Shown here in pieces: positions 24,169-26,184 of a stretch of DNA of 26,184 nt. The notes under the pieces were generated by a model. That model was not told the DNA's origin, made no database searches, and saw only the letters and a program-made list of their open reading frames with translations. Within the stretch, counting starts at the first letter, position 1, and each line of letters begins with the position of its first letter. The stretch is from CAUUCX01 sp041844835. Its GTDB lineage: Bacteria; Bacillota; Clostridia; Peptostreptococcales; Anaerovoracaceae. The stretch lies in assembly GCA_041844835.1 (NCBI GenBank), contig JBGZBU010000034.1, positions 1-26,184 on the forward strand, in the 5' to 3' direction. The translations under genes were made by a program, and so were the position numbers.

Positions 24169-24250
24169 AACCTGCGACTATTTTACCACGCTTTACGTAT
24201 AAAGGGAAAATTGTCAGGTGATAATACATATGTGACAGAAGAATAAAAAA

Positions 24251-24328
24251 TAGAAAGCGGTCTGATAAAATCAGTTTAAGCACTAACACAATTATCAGAT
24301 AGAGAGTATCAGACAGAGAGGCTTTCTA
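24251..24328. repeat. Nested inverted repeat with a 14-base tandem repeat
   Basis: TAGAAAGC (24251-24258) and GCTTTCTA (24321-24328) are perfect inverted arms. Inside, TCTGATA (24261-24267) pairs with TATCAGA at 24307-24313 or with the copy at 24293-24299. The two copies belong to a 14-base tandem repeat, TATCAGATAGAGAG and TATCAGACAGAGAG (24293-24320), with one difference. The two copies allow alternative pairing. Confidence 0.65.
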
Positions 24329-24400
24329 TGAAAACAAGTACAACAGGAGAAATGAAATTTCGCCTATAGAGCAAGAGTGCCATAAGACGGCAAATAGTAT

Positions 24401-24429
24401 TTGAAATATTAGAAGGGGAGTGATATACT
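24401..24429 (+). promoter_or_regulatory. Sigma-A promoter of the amidase-like and SLH genes
   Basis: On the plus strand -35 TTGAAA (24401-24406), a 17-base spacer and -10 TATACT (24424-24429). The predicted start is near 24436, giving a leader of about 90 bases. It overlaps the possible transposase remnant. Confidence 0.65.
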
Positions 24430-24437
24430 GCAGATGG

Positions 24438-24451
24438 TTAGCTGCAGCTAA
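24438..24451. promoter_or_regulatory. Perfect 14-bp palindrome just downstream of the promoter
   Basis: TTAGCTGCAGCTAA is fully symmetric and lies at the predicted transcription start of the amidase-like gene. Its position fits a repressor operator. No regulator is known. Confidence 0.45.
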
Positions 24452-24525
24452 ATATATTTATTTTATGTCATCATCGGGTTCGACTTAAAACCGTATTTCA
24501 AACTATATGTTTTAAGGAGGAAAAA

Positions 24526-25419
24526 ATGAAAAAGATAATTTCTTTAATGACAGCATTAATTTTGGTTTTGGGTATGGCTGTAAGTGCCAGCGCGGAGGAG
24601 TTGGAAAGACCGATAATTCCACTAGAGGGAAAAACAGCTGCCGAAATAGATGAGATAACAATGGAAACTTTGAAAAACAGTATAACGCGTGAAAATCAGA
24701 GATTAAACAGATTTTTCGCTGAAGATGACGCAACAGATTTGGATCTTATTACCCCTGTAAAGGGCAGCGATTACGGGATTCATGCGGCTACGCGCTATAT
24801 ATATGGTCGTAACTACAGAGAAATACAAACGCGTTTCTATATGGGTGACAATATAAATGCGACCGATGGCGCTGCAGTGTATTTCATGCATTATTTCGGA
24901 GGGCATGGTCTTAATCTCGATTCAGGTATTTTTTATAAGCATAACCACTTTTCAATATTCAATTCTGGCGATATAATAGATCCTAAAGATAATGATCACT
25001 GGGATGATGATCCTTTACCTGATGTTTATCCCGGAGATATTGTATATGTAAATACAAAAGTGACATCTACTCATATGATAACAACGGTCAAGAAGAACGG
25101 TGATGTCATAGGCACATTGGTAGATCCTTTGGTCAAAACTATTGGCACTCCCAGATTTAATATTGCACGCGAATTTAATATAGCATCGACAAATCCTATA
25201 AGCAATACAGATAATTATTTCAGCTGGAGCGATGCGCAGAGCACCTTAACCACAACAAGCAATAATCTTGTACAGATGAGTGCTAATAATTCGTGGCTAG
25301 GGGAGATTAAGTATGATATAACAGAGCCGGACGCAGATCATATAGGGTGCGTCAGAGAATCATATTCTTCAGGCGGATACATATACGACAGGGTTTGGTG
25401 CAGATGCAACTTCAGATAA
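24526..25419 (+). CDS. Secreted protein, possibly a degenerate amidase-like (Amidase_6-type) domain
   Basis: The 297-residue protein has a clear signal peptide (MKKIISLMTALILVLGMAVS, cleavage after Ala23 in ASA-EE) and an excellent GGAGG six bases before the ATG. I do not firmly recognise the family. The order of features resembles putative amidase domains: an AA-RYIYGRNY stretch (87-97), a motif at 111-124 where relatives have N-C-T-N-F, then PGDIVYV (169-175) and a His183 in STHMITTV. Here the first motif reads N-A-T-D (111-114), so the catalytic Cys would be Ala. Two Cys close to the C-terminus (WCRC) might form a disulfide. An SLH-domain gene follows after 34 bases, probably in the same transcript, which suggests a shared role at the cell surface. 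Confidence 0.75.
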   Translation: MKKIISLMTALILVLGMAVSASAEELERPIIPLEGKTAAEIDEITMETLKNSITRENQRLNRFFAEDDATDLDLITPVKGSDYGIHAATRYIYGRNYREIQTRFYMGDNINATDGAAVYFMHYFGGHGLNLDSGIFYKHNHFSIFNSGDIIDPKDNDHWDDDPLPDVYPGDIVYVNTKVTSTHMITTVKKNGDVIGTLVDPLVKTIGTPRFNIAREFNIASTNPISNTDNYFSWSDAQSTLTTTSNNLVQMSANNSWLGEIKYDITEPDADHIGCVRESYSSGGYIYDRVWCRCNFR

Positions 25420-25453
25420 GTAAGAATAAGAAGACGAAAGGGGATGGGTGATT

Positions 25454-26184
25454 ATGAAAGAAAACATCATCAAAAAATGCGTATATTTGCTTCTTATTGC
25501 AGCTCTGATTACCCCTGTAAAAGGGGATGTGCTTGCGAATGATGTGTCTGACTCCACCCGCAACGAATCTTTATATGGGCAGAGCAGCACTCCGCCGGGA
25601 TATTCGACATGGGTTACTGAAAGAAAGGGCAAAATATTGCATTGGATGGAGGGCTTTACAGATCTACGGGGACACTGGTTTTTGCCGACAATCCACGCGC
25701 TTTATGAGATTATGGATGGGGTCACAAAGACAGAGTTCGCCCCGGATGCACATATGACTAGGGCTATGATGGTAAAGACACTGCATAATTATAGGTGTAA
25801 CTGGGAGCTGATGGACAAACCTAAAGAGCTCGCTTCCAATAGAGCGCCTTTCAAGGATGTGAAGCCCGGCGCATGGTATGCCGAAGCGGTGGATTGGGCT
25901 TATGAGAACGGCATTATAAAAGGAATCGGAGATGATATGTTTGCACCTGACGCTTTTGTGACAAGGGAAGAGATCGCAGTCATGCTTAGGGATTACTGCG
26001 AAGCGGTGGAAAAGAATTATCCTATAAGCATATCTGCGGACCGTTTTTATTCTTTCAGCGATTGCTCTCAGGTTTCCCCTTGGGCAAAGGATGCCATGAT
26101 ATGGGCAACATACAACAGAATTATCGAGGGGACTCCCGCGAAGCTGCTTGAGCCGGGGAAGCTTGCAACCAGAGCTGAGGCAGG
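25454..26184 (+). CDS. SLH-domain cell-surface protein, N-terminal fragment (runs off the window)
   Basis: The frame is open from ATG 25454 to the end of the window (243 codons), so the protein is incomplete. It has a signal peptide (about 1-28, ending VLA-ND) and three S-layer homology repeats: 68-110 (FTDLRGHW ... FAPDAHMTRAMMV), 133-180 (FKDVKPGAWYAEAVDWAYENG ... FAPDAFVTREEIAVML shown in part) and 201-243 (FSDCSQVSPWAKDAM ... LEPGKLATRAEA). SLH domains bind pyruvylated secondary cell wall polymers and anchor proteins to the wall. The AAAGGGG upstream is a workable ribosome binding site. The first repeat, with FTDLRGHW and MTRAMM, is the most diverged. What follows to the right is unknown. 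Confidence 0.93.
   Translation, partial: MKENIIKKCVYLLLIAALITPVKGDVLANDVSDSTRNESLYGQSSTPPGYSTWVTERKGKILHWMEGFTDLRGHWFLPTIHALYEIMDGVTKTEFAPDAHMTRAMMVKTLHNYRCNWELMDKPKELASNRAPFKDVKPGAWYAEAVDWAYENGIIKGIGDDMFAPDAFVTREEIAVMLRDYCEAVEKNYPISISADRFYSFSDCSQVSPWAKDAMIWATYNRIIEGTPAKLLEPGKLATRAEA

Larger units (their letters stand above)
24212..24429 (+). mobile_element. Possible decayed insertion-sequence end with broken transposase start
   Basis: The gap 24065-24525 has no intact gene. Within it, TGTCA (24212-24216) and TGACA (24233-24237) frame a short symmetric segment that looks like an IS tip. Further on, an ATG at 24328, with AGAGAGG six bases before it, reads MKTSTTGEMKFRL, then a TAG, then in frame SKSAIRRQIVFEILEGE and a TGA. 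The second part has the look of an N-terminal helix-turn-helix of an IS3-like OrfA, and a single C-to-T change could have made the TAG. No right end was found. This is a weak call. Confidence 0.3.

Noticed and set aside
24749..25526. Identical ATTACCCCTGTAAA stretches in the amidase-like and SLH genes, both encoding LITPVKG
   Set aside because: One is in the mature protein and the other in a signal peptide; 14 identical bases in two neighbouring genes may be chance and no longer repeat surrounds them.
1..26184. CRISPR array, rRNA genes, prophage or defence system
   Set aside because: No regularly spaced repeats, no rRNA-like sequence and no phage or nuclease cluster were seen; the genes are mainly core functions.

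Overview
The window looks like a chromosomal segment from a low-to-mid GC member of the Bacillota, most likely class Clostridia. The signs are AGGAGG-type ribosome binding sites, sigma-A-like promoters, the gene order yacL-ispD-ispF ... cysE-cysS-mrnC ... rlmB (the Bacillus subtilis yac neighbourhood), a B. subtilis-type ThyA and an SLH-domain surface protein. Most of it is conserved core genome read on the minus strand. Starts were re-chosen wherever a ribosome binding site or family alignment pointed to an internal codon.

Layout from left to right. (1) 1-407: promoter, tRNA-Thr(GGT) and the 5' end of tuf, all minus. (2) 426-3697: a small amino-acid uptake and peptide-hydrolysis operon (lipoprotein binding protein, permease, M20 metallopeptidase) with its own promoter and a candidate operator, but no ATPase gene. 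(3) 3826-9154: cysE, cysS, mrnC, a small membrane protein, thyA, folA and rlmB, read from a strong promoter before cysE. (4) 9218-9965: a separately promoted M23-type secreted protein between two intrinsic terminators. (5) 10005-15775: carD, yacL, ispD, ispF, proS and a cyclophilin, led by two tandem sigma-A promoters. (6) 15808-17219: radA, divergent from carD and convergent with the kinase gene. (7) 17185-24064: a U32-family protein, an EF-G-like GTPase, an OmpR-type response regulator and a histidine kinase, all minus. (8) 24170-26184: an accessory-looking plus-strand end with repeats, a possible decayed insertion sequence, a secreted amidase-like protein and the start of an SLH protein.

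The core genes cover translation (tRNA-Thr, EF-Tu, CysS, ProS, RlmB, MrnC, EF-G-like protein, U32/RlhA-like protein), cysteine and isoprenoid precursor synthesis, the thymidylate-folate cycle (ThyA makes dihydrofolate, FolA reduces it), DNA repair (RadA) and global transcription control (CarD).

I found no clear new defence or mobile system. The features most worth following up are local: a structured 100-base intergenic segment between proS and the cyclophilin gene; the dyad at the binding-protein promoter; a 33-base repeat that seems to have lengthened the DHFR N-terminus; a basic insertion in IspD; proteins lacking an expected catalytic residue (M23, EF-G-like, amidase-like); an altered RadA zinc knuckle; and convergent radA and kinase genes whose terminators lie in each other's coding ends. 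Family calls come from reading motifs by eye; no database was searched.
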